In this document: piece by piece, positions 1-6,888 of the stretch
Layout: each line of letters begins with the position of its first letter
Position numbering within the stretch: the first letter of the stretch is position 1
From: Bacteroidota bacterium
GTDB taxonomy: Bacteria; Bacteroidota; Bacteroidia; Flavobacteriales_D; Crocinitomicaceae
Assembly (NCBI GenBank): GCA_016866375.1
Contig: VGMK01000052.1
Span: 1 to 11,740 of the forward strand
Direction: 5' to 3'
Length of the DNA stretch: 11,740 bases
Notes under the pieces: generated by a model
What the model was told of the DNA's origin: nothing
Seen by the model: only the letters and a program-made list of their open reading frames with translations
The model's database searches: none
Program-made: the position numbers and the translations under genes

Positions 1-728
1 TTATTGTACTTTCTCAAAAAGCGCGGACTGAAATCATTATTGATGCCCAACATATCGTGAATGACAAGTACTTGTCCGTCCACACTATTTCCTGCTCCAA
101 TCCCGATTATTGGGATTTTTACTTCTTTCGCCACCCTTTCCGCTAATTTCGCAGGGATTTTCTCTAAAACAATTGCAAAGCATCCGGCCTCTTCTAAAGC
201 TCGAGCATCTTCAAGAAGCCTCGAAGCCTCCTCGTCTTCTTTGGCACGTACCACATAGGTTCCAAATTTATAAATAGATTGAGGTGTTAGTCCCAAATGC
301 CCCATGACAGGAATGCCTGCTGTAAGAATTCGCTTTATTGATTCTAAAATTTCTTGTCCTCCCTCCATTTTCACTGCATGTCCTCCCGATTCTTTCATTA
401 TTCGAATGGCACTTGACAAAGCTTCTCTGGAATTTCCTTGGTAAGAACCGAACGGCATATCGACCACTACCAATGCGCGATCGACCGCTCTCACCACTGA
501 GGAAGCGTGATAAATCATTTGATCGAGTGTTATGGGTAAGGTTGTTTCGTGTCCTGCCATTACATTGGATGCAGAATCGCCTACCAAAATAACGTCGACA
601 CCCGCGGCATCAATTATTTTAGCCATTGAAAAATCATAGCCCGTCAGCATAGAGATTTTCTCTCCAGCTTGTTTCATTTCATGTAATGTGTGCGTGGTGA
701 CTTTTTTAACTTGCTTGTGTATCGACAT
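1..728 (-). CDS. panB: 3-methyl-2-oxobutanoate hydroxymethyltransferase (ketopantoate hydroxymethyltransferase), 3' end cut off
   Basis: PanB transfers a one-carbon unit from 5,10-methylene-tetrahydrofolate to alpha-ketoisovalerate, giving ketopantoate, the first committed step of pantothenate/CoA synthesis in the cytoplasm. The frame opens at ATG (726-728) and runs through the left edge without a stop. I read about 242 residues by hand, against roughly 265-275 for the family, so only the C-terminal tail is missing. By hand alignment to the E. coli enzyme, the metal ligands are D51 (in VGDS), D90 (in VVVDMPFGSYQ) and E122 (in VKMEGG), and the catalytic Glu is E189 (in VLEKIP). The GHLGLTPQS signature lies near residues 143-151 and PIIGIGAG near 208-215. 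It starts 22 bp after the purC stop on the same strand, so it is probably the last visible gene of a phoH-purC-panB transcript. No Shine-Dalgarno is visible, which is usual in this phylum. Confidence 0.97.
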   Translation of the reverse strand, partial: MSIHKQVKKVTTHTLHEMKQAGEKISMLTGYDFSMAKIIDAAGVDVILVGDSASNVMAGHETTLPITLDQMIYHASSVVRAVDRALVVVDMPFGSYQGNSREALSSAIRIMKESGGHAVKMEGGQEILESIKRILTAGIPVMGHLGLTPQSIYKFGTYVVRAKEDEEASRLLEDARALEEAGCFAIVLEKIPAKLAERVAKEVKIPIIGIGAGNSVDGQVLVIHDMLGINNDFSPRFLRKYN

Positions 729-750
729 AATTTAAAGAATTATTAATGTG

Positions 751-1692
751 TTAAGCTTCGAGGTAAGCGCGTACATTGCGGTCAATGCGTTGCTCAATAT
801 TCTCAACATCACTTTTTACAAAATCATTACCGGTAATTTTCTCATAAAGTTCAATATAGCGCTCCGTGATCGTATGCACAAAATCGTCCGGCATAAAAGG
901 CATTTGTTGTCCCTCTTTTCCTTGAAAACCATTTTCTATCAACCATTGTCGAACAAACTCTTTGGATAATTGCTTCTGGGGTTCCCCATTTTGTTGTCGT
1001 TCCTCATAACCATCTGCATAAAAATAACGCGAAGAATCCGGCGTATGAATTTCATCGATTAGGATAACTTCTCCGTTCCTTAATCCAAATTCATATTTAG
1101 TATCAACTAATATTAAACCACGTGCTGCAGCCATTTCACTCCCTCGCTGAAAAAGGGCGCGTGTATAGTTCTCCATGGTTTCATAGATATCATTAGGAAC
1201 AATGCCTTTGGCCAAAATATCCTCACGAGAAATATCCTCGTCGTGACCTTCATCAGCTTTTGTCGCAGGGGTAATAATTGGCGATGGAAATTTGTCATTT
1301 TCTTTCATGCCATTGGGCATAGCAATCCCACAAAGAGTTCGCTTACCCGCATTATATTCTCGTGCTGCGTGCCCAGCCAAGTAACCACGTATCACCATTT
1401 CCACTCGAAGGGGCTCGCAGGCAATCCCAACCGCTACGGATGGGTCAGGAGTTGCCAATAACCAATTTGGACAAATATCGCGAGTTGCCTCCAAAAAATA
1501 TGTTGCCACTTGATTCAATACCTGCCCTTTGAATGGAATTCCTTTCGGTAAAATATAATCAAACGCAGAAATTCTGTCTGAAGCGACTATGACGAGTAAC
1601 CCATTATCAAGGGTGTATACATCCCTTACTTTTCCGTGATAAACCTTCGTTTGCCCGGGAAAATTGTAGCTTACCTTTGTAATCGCTCTCAT
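751..1692 (-). CDS. purC: Phosphoribosylaminoimidazole-succinocarboxamide synthase (SAICAR synthetase)
   Basis: This ATP-dependent ligase joins aspartate to CAIR to make SAICAR in de novo purine synthesis. The 313-residue protein belongs to the longer form of PurC, not the roughly 240-residue E. coli form. Family motifs are easy to see: GKVRDVY (20-26), the nucleotide-binding SDRISAFD (38-45), IRGYLAGH (101-108), TPATKADEGHDE (141-152), LVDTKYEFG (195-203) and LIDEIHTPDSSRY (211-223). It begins at ATG (1690-1692), 17 bp after the phoH stop, and ends 22 bp before panB. All three genes read leftward, which suggests one transcript. No promoter is apparent in the short gap. The protein appears complete, with no missing motif. 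Confidence 0.98.
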   Translation of the reverse strand: MRAITKVSYNFPGQTKVYHGKVRDVYTLDNGLLVIVASDRISAFDYILPKGIPFKGQVLNQVATYFLEATRDICPNWLLATPDPSVAVGIACEPLRVEMVIRGYLAGHAAREYNAGKRTLCGIAMPNGMKENDKFPSPIITPATKADEGHDEDISREDILAKGIVPNDIYETMENYTRALFQRGSEMAAARGLILVDTKYEFGLRNGEVILIDEIHTPDSSRYFYADGYEERQQNGEPQKQLSKEFVRQWLIENGFQGKEGQQMPFMPDDFVHTITERYIELYEKITGNDFVKSDVENIEQRIDRNVRAYLEA

Positions 1693-1709
1693 CTACTTAT
1701 TATCTATTT

Positions 1710-2681
1710 TCATTGGTTTTTTCTCTCGGCATCTTCTGCACTGTCGAATGCTGCCACAATGCGTTTCACCAATCTGTGACGAATGACATCACTCTGTCCA
1801 AGACGTATAACGCCGATTTCATCAACATCTTTTAAAATATCAAGCGCATAGGATAATCCTGAGCGTTGGCGATGGGGCAAATCTACCTGCGACATATCAC
1901 CGGTGATAACAAATTTTGCGGTCATTCCCATACGGGTAAGAAACATTTTCATCTGCATTGTGGTAGTATTTTGGGCTTCATCCAAAATTACAAATGCGTT
2001 ATCTAAGGTTCTTCCGCGCATGAAAGCAAGTGGGGCAATTTCTATAATTCCGAATTCTAACATATCGCTCAATTTCTCTGCAGGTATCATGTCGCGAAGG
2101 GCATCGTAAAGCGGCATCAAATAGGGATCAAGTTTTTCTTTAAGGTCACCGGGTAAAAAACCAAGATTTTCCCCAGCTTCAACTGCGGGACGCGTCAATA
2201 CAATTCGCTTCACTTCTTTGGCTTTTAAAGCGCGAACGGCTAAGGCTACCGCGGTATATGTTTTTCCAGTTCCCGCTGGACCAACGGCAAAGACCATGTC
2301 ATGTGTATTTACAGATTGGACAAGTTTTCTTTGATTTACGGTACGTGCTTTAATTTTAGTTCCCCTATTTCCATGGATAATGGTCTCCGAACCATTGTCG
2401 TTACTCAACATAGTTATGCCATCACTCAGCATTAAATTATCAATATTATTCTCCGTCAACGAACTGTATTTCAAGAAATGCTTTATTACTAAGTCGAATT
2501 TATTTTCAAATTCATCCATATCCTCCTCATCACCGCTAATGTTCACCTGATGGCCTCTTGCCGTCACTTTTAGTTTAGGATAAAAAGATTTTAAATGCCT
2601 AAAATTTACATCATTCACACCGAAAAGTTCGGCTGGATTAATTCCTTGGATTTCTAAAGTTCTTTTTCCCGTCACACGCAA
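1710..2681 (-). CDS. phoH: PhoH-family P-loop ATPase, with a non-ATG start
   Basis: This is a cytoplasmic ATPase of the PhoH family. The family is tied to RNA metabolism and phosphate or other stress responses, but the exact role is unsettled. The protein has about 323 residues: an N-terminal KH-like RNA-binding region (roughly 1-75, with INPAELFGVN and PKLKVTARG), a linker with KARTVNQRKLV (111-121), then the ATPase domain. Walker A is GPAGTGKT (134-141), Walker B is VILDEAQNTT (231-240), GDMSQVDLP (261-269) is a sensor-like motif, and RHR near 311-313 may hold the arginine finger. An in-frame TAA lies two codons upstream (2685-2687), so the start must be TTG (2679-2681) or GTG (2673-2675). 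No in-frame ATG occurs before residue 55, and starting there would remove conserved sequence. It is divergent from the SAM-hydrolase-like gene and leads the phoH-purC-panB run. Confidence 0.95.
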   Translation of the reverse strand: MRVTGKRTLEIQGINPAELFGVNDVNFRHLKSFYPKLKVTARGHQVNISGDEEDMDEFENKFDLVIKHFLKYSSLTENNIDNLMLSDGITMLSNDNGSETIIHGNRGTKIKARTVNQRKLVQSVNTHDMVFAVGPAGTGKTYTAVALAVRALKAKEVKRIVLTRPAVEAGENLGFLPGDLKEKLDPYLMPLYDALRDMIPAEKLSDMLEFGIIEIAPLAFMRGRTLDNAFVILDEAQNTTTMQMKMFLTRMGMTAKFVITGDMSQVDLPHRQRSGLSYALDILKDVDEIGVIRLGQSDVIRHRLVKRIVAAFDSAEDAERKNQ

Positions 2682-2720
2682 AAATTAGGCAATGAATTAC
2701 TTAGGATGCACGAATTACAT

Positions 2721-2728
2721 TACTTTTG
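2721..2728 (+). promoter_or_regulatory. Candidate -7 promoter element for the SAM-hydrolase-like gene
   Basis: TACTTTTG matches the Bacteroidota -7 consensus TAnnTTTG exactly and lies about 40 bp before the ATG at 2770. I find no TTG at the expected 17-23 bp upstream, so the -33 half is missing or degenerate. It sits in the 88-bp spacer shared with the divergent phoH gene. Confidence 0.45.
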
Positions 2729-2769
2729 GTAAAATTATAAATTTATTGCCATTAAAGCCTTGATTTGAT

Positions 2770-3621
2770 ATGCAAATCATCACGTTAACAACTGACTTCG
2801 GTTTACAAGACTATTATGTTGCTGCAACAAAAGGTGCTATTTTGAATCAGATTCCTAATGCGAATATTATCGATATATCTCATTCCATTCGACCTTTCAA
2901 TGTTGCGGAAGCTGTTTTTCAATTAAAATGTTGCTATTACAATTTCCCCCCTGGAACTATTCATATTATTGGTGTTGATTCTGAACCTATTTTTGATGAT
3001 AATAATCCAAGTTTACCAATGGTCATGCTGTTTAAGGATCAGTATTTTATTTCAAATGACAATGGATTTTTTGGGACTTTCCTCGAAGATGAACTTCCGC
3101 AGGCTCTTTATAAACTGGAAAAGTTCGTTTTTGCAGAGGAATATTATAAATTTCCGACGAAAAATACATTTATTCCATTGGCCGCTCAAATTAGTAAAAA
3201 TGGAGATTTAAAGGAATTGTGCGTTGAGACAAATAATTTTAAGAAGGCATTCATTCAAAAACCTACGATTGAACATAATCGCATGCTCGGCAGCATAGTA
3301 AATATTGATGGATATGGGAACATCATCACAAATATTACAAAAAACGATTTTTACAGATTTGGGACAAATACACCATTTATCATTTATTACGTGAATAAAA
3401 CCATTTTCATTGACATCATTTCTAAGACATATAATGATGTTACGACCGGAGAGAAAGTGGCTATTTTCAATAGCAGCGATCTTCTTGAAATAGCTATCAA
3501 CAAGGGTGCAAATGGCAGTACTGGGGGAGCAAATAAATTATTTGGTGGAAGAATTGGAGATGTCATTACCGTTGAGTTTCATCCTCCGGGATCTGCAAAA
3601 GACATTCATTCACTGTTCTAG
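2770..3621 (+). CDS. SAM hydroxide adenosyltransferase-like protein (DUF62 / fluorinase superfamily)
   Basis: The family folds as an N-terminal SAM-binding domain plus a C-terminal beta-barrel, and characterised members hydrolyse S-adenosylmethionine to adenosine and methionine. Here the 283-residue protein opens with LTTDFG (6-11), continues with IDISHSI (34-40) and IIGVDSEP (66-73), has the DNG of the N-domain at 97-99, and carries the C-domain signature GYGNIITNI (181-189) and LFGGRIGD near 257-264. By hand alignment to the archaeal and bacterial enzymes, the catalytic Asp is D70, but the Arg expected seven residues later is D77, and the His expected before the AP..AA motif is P129. This looks like a divergent Bacteroidota subgroup, so hydrolase activity should not be assumed. 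ATG (2770) follows a TAnnTTTG box. The stop (3619-3621) abuts the start of the next gene, which implies translational coupling. Confidence 0.9.
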   Translation: MQIITLTTDFGLQDYYVAATKGAILNQIPNANIIDISHSIRPFNVAEAVFQLKCCYYNFPPGTIHIIGVDSEPIFDDNNPSLPMVMLFKDQYFISNDNGFFGTFLEDELPQALYKLEKFVFAEEYYKFPTKNTFIPLAAQISKNGDLKELCVETNNFKKAFIQKPTIEHNRMLGSIVNIDGYGNIITNITKNDFYRFGTNTPFIIYYVNKTIFIDIISKTYNDVTTGEKVAIFNSSDLLEIAINKGANGSTGGANKLFGGRIGDVITVEFHPPGSAKDIHSLF

Positions 3622-3921
3622 ATGATCACGCGCATTGTAAAATTGACTTTTGAAGAGGACAAGGTGAACGACTTTTTGAACCTTTTTGAGACGATAAAAT
3701 GGAATGTTGCAAAATTTCCTGGTTGCCGAGGCATGAATTTACTGAAAGACAACGAACATTCGAATATTTTTTTTACAGTTAGTGTTTGGGAAAATGATGA
3801 GGCACTAAATAATTACAAGGGATCAGAACTTTTTTGGACTATTTGGCCCACTTTAAAAATCTATTTTAAGGAAAAAGCTGAGGCTTGGACCCTATCAAGC
3901 TATTTTTGTTCTACAAAATAA
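3622..3921 (+). CDS. Small ABM-domain protein (antibiotic biosynthesis monooxygenase superfamily)
   Basis: A 99-residue single-domain protein of the dimeric alpha/beta-barrel ABM fold. The N-terminal strand (MITRIVKLTF, 1-10), the helix rich in acidic and hydrophobic residues (11-31), the FPGCRGMNLL segment (32-41), the strand NIFFTVSVWEN (48-58) and the helix EALNNYKGSELF (60-71) follow the pattern of Bacteroidota ABM proteins. Members include cofactor-independent quinol monooxygenases and haem-degrading enzymes, but many have no known substrate, and nothing here fixes one. It has no signal peptide or membrane segment, so it is probably cytoplasmic. The upstream stop is followed directly by this ATG (TAGATG), so ribosomes finishing the SAM-hydrolase-like protein could reinitiate here. 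No terminator is visible after its stop before the csp promoter. Confidence 0.85.
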   Translation: MITRIVKLTFEEDKVNDFLNLFETIKWNVAKFPGCRGMNLLKDNEHSNIFFTVSVWENDEALNNYKGSELFWTIWPTLKIYFKEKAEAWTLSSYFCSTK

Positions 3922-3933
3922 TCATAAAAAAAC

Positions 3934-3963
3934 TTGATAAGCATAAAAATTAGCATACCTTTA
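3934..3963 (+). promoter_or_regulatory. Bacteroidota-type promoter of the cold-shock gene
   Basis: TTG (3934-3936), a 19-bp spacer, then TACCTTTA (3956-3963) fits the phylum's TTG-N(17-23)-TAnnTTTG promoter with one mismatch at the last base. Transcription should begin around 3968-3970, leaving a leader of roughly 16-18 nt before the ATG at 3986. Confidence 0.6.
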
Positions 3964-3985
3964 CATAAATTATAATTAATAAAAA

Positions 3986-4177
3986 ATGAGTAAAGGAACA
4001 GTAAAATTCTTCAATGAGGCAAAAGGTTTTGGATTCGTTGTTGAAGAGGGAACGGGCAAAGAATACTTTGTGCATGTTACCGGGTTAATCGACAAAATTC
4101 GTCAAGAAGACGAGGTCGAGTTTGATCTTCAAGAAGGTCGTCGAGGTTTGAATGCGGTTAATGTAAAAAAAGCATAA
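3986..4177 (+). CDS. Cold-shock domain protein (CspA family)
   Basis: A 63-residue single cold-shock domain that binds single-stranded RNA or DNA and is thought to act as an RNA chaperone. The five-strand OB fold is recognisable from SKGTVKFFN (2-10), RNP1 as KGFGFV (14-19), RNP2 as YFVHV (27-31) and the closing LNAVNVKKA (55-63). Its length is close to the usual 63-70 residues for the family. It has its own promoter 23 bp upstream and a strong terminator starting 24 bp after the stop, so it is very likely monocistronic. The short leader leaves no room for the long thermosensing 5' UTR of enterobacterial cspA. An A-rich stretch, not a Shine-Dalgarno, precedes the ATG. Confidence 0.97.
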   Translation: MSKGTVKFFNEAKGFGFVVEEGTGKEYFVHVTGLIDKIRQEDEVEFDLQEGRRGLNAVNVKKA

Positions 4178-4200
4178 TTATTTAGTTTAAATCTTTAAAG

Positions 4201-4233
4201 AAAGAGCTTTTACATTCGAAGCTCTTTTTTTTT
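4201..4233 (+). terminator. Rho-independent terminator of the cold-shock gene
   Basis: A perfect 9-bp stem pairs AAAGAGCTT (4201-4209) with AAGCTCTTT (4219-4227) around a 9-nt loop, followed by six more T (4228-4233). It lies 24 bp past the csp stop and separates that gene from gldF. Confidence 0.9.
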
Positions 4234-4266
4234 GAATAATCAACACGTTTACGCTCATAATTTTTT

Positions 4267-4298
4267 TTGTTCATGAATGCTTAAAGTAATTACATTTA
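4267..4298 (+). promoter_or_regulatory. Candidate promoter of the gldF-gldG operon
   Basis: TTG (4267-4269) at the end of a T run, a 21-bp spacer, then TACATTTA (4291-4298) matches the TTG-N(17-23)-TAnnTTTG pattern with one mismatch. The predicted start near 4303 leaves a leader of about 11 nt before the gldF ATG at 4314. The upstream terminator makes a local promoter necessary, which supports the call. Confidence 0.5.
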
Positions 4299-4313
4299 AC
4301 CTTTAGATAGAAT

Positions 4314-5045
4314 ATGAGGGTATTATTTTACAAAGAAATCAGCAGTTTTCTCAATTCATTGATAGGATACGTGTTTATTGTAATCTACTTGGTGAGTTGT
4401 GGTCTTTTTCATTTTGTTATTGACAATGAAAGCAACCTTTTTTACAATTTTGAAGCCAATCTTATTCCATTTTTTAGTTTATCACCATGGATTTTCCTCA
4501 TATTGATCCCAGCCATTACCATGCGCTCTTTTGCGGAAGAAAAGCGGACCGGAACAATCGAACTTCTTGCCACCAAGCCCGTTTCGGATTTAAAAATATT
4601 ACTTTCCAAGTATTTTGCAGGTGTAGCGTTGTTAATTATTGCAATTCTACCTACTTTGGTTTATTACTACACCATATATCAATTGGGAAAACCGGTAGGT
4701 TCGATTGATTCAGGCGCCACCTTTACTTCCTATTTAGGTCTAATTTTAATAGGATCTGTTTTCGTTGCCATTGGTATTTTTGCGAGTACACTTACCAGTA
4801 GTCAAATCATCTCTTTTATTCTGGCCATGTTTCTCTGTTGGTTTTTATATAACGGATTTGAGCAGCTAGGAACCTGGGGGACGTTCAAGTCATTTGATTA
4901 CATTATTAAATATATTGGGATGACTTATCACTACGAAAGAATTGGAAAAGGAGTTATCTACCTTCGGGATATAGTTTATTTCATTTCATTAATTATTTTA
5001 TTTTTATATTCTTCTTTACACGTTTTGAAATTAGCTAAATCATGA
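4314..5045 (+). CDS. gldF: Gliding-motility ABC transporter permease GldF
   Basis: GldF is the integral-membrane subunit of the GldAFG ABC-2-type transporter of gliding Bacteroidota; its substrate is unknown. The 243-residue protein has about six hydrophobic spans (near 17-36, 53-70, 101-121, 138-158, 163-181 and 217-237). The loop after span 2 carries the ABC-2 motif RSFAEEKRTGTIELLATKP (71-89), the usual site of contact with the ATPase. No nucleotide-binding motifs occur, so the ATPase GldA must be encoded elsewhere. The stop overlaps the gldG start by 4 bp (ATGA at 5042-5045), a sign of coupled translation. A different ABC-2 permease is conceivable on sequence alone, but the gldG partner makes GldF the best call. 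Confidence 0.95.
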   Translation: MRVLFYKEISSFLNSLIGYVFIVIYLVSCGLFHFVIDNESNLFYNFEANLIPFFSLSPWIFLILIPAITMRSFAEEKRTGTIELLATKPVSDLKILLSKYFAGVALLIIAILPTLVYYYTIYQLGKPVGSIDSGATFTSYLGLILIGSVFVAIGIFASTLTSSQIISFILAMFLCWFLYNGFEQLGTWGTFKSFDYIIKYIGMTYHYERIGKGVIYLRDIVYFISLIILFLYSSLHVLKLAKS

Positions 5046-6886
5046 AATTTAGGCTTCCTTCTCTTTCAACGAAGTGGTTGTATGTCAGTTCTATTTTGAT
5101 TATAGTCGTTATAAGTGTTATACTGATAAATATTTTGGCGAATTTTTCTTCCGCAAAGATCGACATGACAGAAGACAAGCGTTATTCACTATCTGAACCT
5201 GCGGAAAATTTTCTGAACAAGGTAAGGGATATCGAAGGAAAAGTGTTTGTTGAAGTCTATTTGGGTGGTGAATTACCTGCAGAATTGCGCTCATTTAAAG
5301 AATTGATTCAAGAAAAATTGGAGGCCTTCAAGGATTTATCCAAGGGAAAAATAGATTTTAAATTCATAGATCCAAAAAGCGATGGTAATGGAAAACCTAA
5401 TGAATTAGAATTAGAGATTTTCAATGAAGGAAAGGGAGTTAGACCTGTCGAAATTAATTACAAAGACAATAAAGGTATTATCAATGTTATGCGTATTTGG
5501 CCGGGCGCCAAAATGTCGTATAACCAAAACGGCGTTACAAAAGAGGCCTATGTGCAGTTCATTCAGGAAAGACCAGGAGGATTAACTAATTTGGAAATGA
5601 TCAGAGCTGCAGTCGAGAATTCCTCTAACGATATCGAATATTTACTTGCCTCGGGTGTACGTGAACTCATTCTTGAGAAGAAAAAGCGAATTGGATTTTT
5701 ACAAGGTCACGGTGAATTAAGACCCGAAGAAACGAAAGCGGCAAAACTATTGCTCAAGAATTTCTATTACATGACTGAGGTTAACATAAACGACACCTTA
5801 AATAAATTGGATGAATTCGATGCGATTATTATTGCAGATCCTAAAGATCCTTTTTCAGAAAAAGATTTATATGTTATAGATCAATTTGTAATGAGAGGAG
5901 GTAATTTAATGGTATTCATGAATACCTTATATATCAATGAAGATTCGCTAGAAACCAACCTTGGAACAAATTCCTTGAGACGAAGCTTTGTAAAGCCAAC
6001 CCTATCGAATTTATCTCTCAAAAATTTACTTTTTGACTACGGAATCAATATTAAAGAGAATTTGGTTATGGATGCCAATTGTTTTGAGCATATTATTGAT
6101 AAAAGAAGGGCTAAGGCGCGAATAGCATCAAACGAAGCTAAAACTCCTTTTTTGCAACATGTATTGGCGACGCCTTCAGATCATTTGGCCGTTAAAAATC
6201 TCAATAGAATTTCGCTTAAATTTGTAAATGAAGTTTCCTCTTCAAAAAAATCAAATCCTAATTTCAAGACGATATTATCCAGCTCAAATAATTCACTCGC
6301 CACTCGACAAGCACCATTAGTCACCTTTATCGACTTTAGAAATTTTGGAGAACCTCTAAAATTAAATGATTCTCCTGAAAGTGAAGCGAATCGGCTTACA
6401 CTTGCAGCAGAAGTATCGGGAACTTTAACCAGTTATTTCATTGATAAATTGGATCCAACATTCGCAAATAATCCAGAATCAAAGTTTGTTCGTAATAGTG
6501 TTAAGCCAGGTAAGATTATAGCTGTAGGAAATGGGACTTTTCTTGCAAATTCCATTGATTCAGTTCGTTATTCTGATGGTACTATAAGGTATCTGCCAAT
6601 CGGCAAAGATGATTTAATTATCGATCGGCACTTGGCAAGTTTTAAAATTGTTTTTCCTATTGACAATGCCGCTTTTCTTCAGAACTTGGTTGACTACATG
6701 TTAGATGACAACGCCATATTTGAATTAAGAAGTAGAAAGATAAATATTAAAGAACTTGATCGTGATAAGATTGCAGAAACAAAGAATTACTACACCTTAT
6801 TAAATATTGGAATACCCGTTTTGCTCATATGCCTCATTGGATTAATCATGACTTGGTACCGAAGAAAAAAATATACGCAAAATTAA
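5042..6886 (+). CDS. gldG: Gliding-motility ABC transporter substrate-binding/auxiliary protein GldG
   Basis: GldG is the membrane-anchored partner of GldF. The 614-residue protein has an N-terminal span (about 12-34), a large extracytoplasmic part and a C-terminal span (about 588-606) followed by a basic tail (YRRKKY). Right after the first span comes the family motif DMTEDKRYSLS (41-51). The ABC-transporter auxiliary domain covers roughly 60-295, with KGIINVMRIWPGAKMSY (144-160), IGFLQGHGE (217-225) and a Rossmann-like segment with DAIIIADPKDPFSE (260-273) and GGNLMVFM (286-293). Residues of about 300-570 are the more variable GldG C-region. The ATG sits inside the gldF stop overlap. Two bases separate its stop from the next gene. 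Some family members are somewhat shorter, but no insertion stands out. Confidence 0.96.
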   Translation: MKFRLPSLSTKWLYVSSILIIVVISVILINILANFSSAKIDMTEDKRYSLSEPAENFLNKVRDIEGKVFVEVYLGGELPAELRSFKELIQEKLEAFKDLSKGKIDFKFIDPKSDGNGKPNELELEIFNEGKGVRPVEINYKDNKGIINVMRIWPGAKMSYNQNGVTKEAYVQFIQERPGGLTNLEMIRAAVENSSNDIEYLLASGVRELILEKKKRIGFLQGHGELRPEETKAAKLLLKNFYYMTEVNINDTLNKLDEFDAIIIADPKDPFSEKDLYVIDQFVMRGGNLMVFMNTLYINEDSLETNLGTNSLRRSFVKPTLSNLSLKNLLFDYGINIKENLVMDANCFEHIIDKRRAKARIASNEAKTPFLQHVLATPSDHLAVKNLNRISLKFVNEVSSSKKSNPNFKTILSSSNNSLATRQAPLVTFIDFRNFGEPLKLNDSPESEANRLTLAAEVSGTLTSYFIDKLDPTFANNPESKFVRNSVKPGKIIAVGNGTFLANSIDSVRYSDGTIRYLPIGKDDLIIDRHLASFKIVFPIDNAAFLQNLVDYMLDDNAIFELRSRKINIKELDRDKIAETKNYYTLLNIGIPVLLICLIGLIMTWYRRKKYTQN

Positions 6887-6888
6887 AT

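Noticed and set aside
99..120. Terminator-like hairpin AATCCC-loop-GGGATT followed by T residues on the plus strand
   Set aside because: It lies inside panB and encodes the conserved PIIGIGAG strand on the other strand; no plus-strand gene ends nearby.
338..592. 84-residue plus-strand reading frame
   Set aside because: It is an antisense shadow of panB with no family resemblance and no start signals.
4261..4268. Run of eight T residues as a second terminator after the cold-shock gene
   Set aside because: No GC-containing stem precedes it directly; it is better explained as the region ending in the -33 TTG of the gldF promoter.
6829..6888. Twenty-residue N-terminal extension of the DUF4340-like protein
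   Set aside because: It overlaps the end of gldG in another frame. The ATG at 6889 gives a normal membrane-anchor N-terminus 2 bp after the gldG stop.
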